From Salinimonas iocasae (GTDB lineage Bacteria > Pseudomonadota > Gammaproteobacteria > Enterobacterales > Alteromonadaceae), in the NCBI RefSeq assembly GCF_006228385.1, contig NZ_CP039852.1, positions 1,876,001 to 1,940,000 of the forward strand: a stretch of DNA of 64,000 nucleotides, read 5' to 3'. Made by a program: the position numbers and the translations under genes. This document shows, piece after piece, positions 62,910 through 64,000 of this stretch. Position 1 is the first letter of the stretch, and each line of letters begins with the position of its first letter. The notes under the pieces are model-generated. The model did no database searches and was not told the origin of the DNA. It worked only from the letters and a program-made list of their open reading frames with translations.

Positions 62910-63230
62910 GTGAACAGGCGGGTTTTCCTATTGGCCATCGGCTGGTCTTCGATGCTTGGCAGCTTCGTCGATGGCGCTCTTGCTATTTATGCGTTATGGG
63001 CAGTACTGATATCTGAAGGTGCTACTGCAAGCCTGACAGTAGATGCATTTCTTAAAGACTATGCTGCATCAGTGTACTGAGTAAAACAGTTCGCTTTTTA
63101 TGTCTTGCCAGACGGTGCGGTAAATTGGCTGTTTGCTGTTCCGGCACTGCTGTATTTTCCGGTTAGGGTTTTGATGAGTATTGTTATTGGTAGATGGGCA
63201 CTTACTAAAGCAGCACATTATCGCAGATAA
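62910..63230 (+). pseudogene. Membrane-protein gene broken by an in-frame TGA
   Basis: A frame of 106 codons from GTG 62910 to TAA 63230 interrupted once, by TGA at 63078-63080. Both halves are clearly coding and hydrophobic: residues 1-56 include WSSMLGSFVDGALAIYALWAV, and the second half has [24 protein letters not shown]. The stop falls where a Trp would fit (TGG to TGA). It lies 16 bp past the SMR gene. Likely a recent null mutation or sequence error; selenocysteine is unlikely. Confidence 0.6.
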
Positions 63231-63309
63231 GCGATGCACTGAGATATTCAGGTGACAAATGCTCAGACATCTTATCAGCCTTGATCAATTGTCAGAAAAG
63301 GAAGGATAA

Positions 63310-64000
63310 ATGAAATACCCTATTAAACAATTCATTCCCGTAACTTTCCTGATTACTGCTTCAGTATGGTGGGGCATTTATTATTCATCTAACAGCACGC
63401 TGAATCGCTATGGCAGCGCCAATTTTGAATGGCTTTACCTCATAGATACTTTATTCGTGCTGCCCGTCATCTGCTATCTCTGTAGCTCTGACAAAACCAA
63501 AGCTTGCCTTCAGGCCGGCGTATTGTCCTGTACCGCCGTTTTTATAGGTAGCTACATCATTCCCGAAAAGAGCAAAGTCATACAGCTATATCTTGAAGAT
63601 GGCCGCTATCTTGTTCTGGGTGTTATTCTGCTATTTGAAATTTACGCAATTTATTCGGTTTGCCGGGTTATCAGAAAGCAACTTAGCACTGAGGCTGACC
63701 CGGACGATGTTATAAAAACGTCTCTGACACACAAATTCGGCACCAATTTACTCACTGCTGTGCTGGTCTTTGAAGCGCGTGTCTGGACGTTTCTTTTGTT
63801 CTCGTCACAAATTAAAAGTGAGAACTACGCAGGCCTCCAACATTTTCACTACCACTCAAAAGATGGTGCGCAGAGCAACCTGCTCGGTTTTATCATCGTT
63901 AACCTGATAGAACTTCCCCTGGCACATTTACTTCTTCACTTTGTCTGGACACCGACAGCGGCAAATATTGTGACGGTGATAACTGCTTTGGGCATCGTGT
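63310..64000 (+). CDS. Polytopic membrane protein, cut by the window edge
   Basis: A frame of 230 codons from ATG 63310, preceded by AGGA, that runs off the right edge. It has at least five hydrophobic spans, at about 8-26, 42-58, 66-84, 101-120, 147-165 and 190-220. No family recognised. Same strand as the preceding pseudogene, 79 bp after it. Confidence 0.6.
   Translation, partial: MKYPIKQFIPVTFLITASVWWGIYYSSNSTLNRYGSANFEWLYLIDTLFVLPVICYLCSSDKTKACLQAGVLSCTAVFIGSYIIPEKSKVIQLYLEDGRYLVLGVILLFEIYAIYSVCRVIRKQLSTEADPDDVIKTSLTHKFGTNLLTAVLVFEARVWTFLLFSSQIKSENYAGLQHFHYHSKDGAQSNLLGFIIVNLIELPLAHLLLHFVWTPTAANIVTVITALGIV

Overview
The window looks like chromosome from a marine gammaproteobacterium of the Alteromonadales (Alteromonas or a near relative). 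This is inferred from gene content: the large 180-kDa class of NAD-glutamate dehydrogenase, PepN/DUF2835, ProQ-Prc, CysB, a GlyGly-CTERM S8 protease, and sodium-coupled SNF and NhaC carriers. No 16S gene or other decisive marker is present.

Layout. 1-4.6 kb: NAD-dependent glutamate dehydrogenase, reading leftward and cut by the window edge. 4.7-11.7 kb: a leftward envelope cluster in the order DUF1302 barrel, DUF1329 periplasmic protein, (internal terminator), Ycf48-like propeller, RND/MMPL exporter, terminator. This resembles an uncharacterised inner-to-outer-membrane trafficking system. 11.9-17.5 kb: a compact operon of SNF symporter, NhaC antiporter, aminopeptidase N and DUF2835. 17.6-23.1 kb: SIMPL protein, free-Met-sulfoxide reductase, a small acidic protein, ProQ, Prc, and an SpmAB-type membrane protein. 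23.3-24.7 kb: a SatD-like protein with DUF3307. 24.7-26.3 kb: an aminotransferase, then a 430-bp gap with a likely small RNA. 26.3-30.4 kb: RlmJ, a divergent protein kinase, TesB and a gamma carbonic anhydrase. 30.5-34.3 kb: a branched-chain 2-oxoacid dehydrogenase operon. 34.7-39.2 kb: a 1494-residue secreted subtilase. 39.1-53.1 kb: housekeeping and metabolic genes (HMCES/YedK, RmuC, fumarase, PabB, NudL, SdaA, CysB, an orphan histidine kinase, LysR, a CoA-transferase, a DEAD-box helicase).

53.1-64 kb is accessory. From 53.5 to about 57 kb small plus-strand genes are separated by attC-like palindromes, and cassette ends match their own downstream attC arms. No integrase is visible, so this looks like a decaying cassette cluster (CALIN). 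Further right are a guanidine-II riboswitch with its Gdx exporter, a basic 51-residue protein, a VF530 gene with a frame-shifted Cys-rich extension, small membrane proteins, an EmrE-like SMR gene, a membrane pseudogene with an in-frame TGA, and a membrane protein cut by the right edge.

The items most worth following up are the DUF1302/DUF1329/Ycf48/RND system, the attC cassette cluster and the unassigned small RNA near 26.2 kb. Coordinates and starts were judged by eye from ribosome-binding sites and family lengths; no searches were run.
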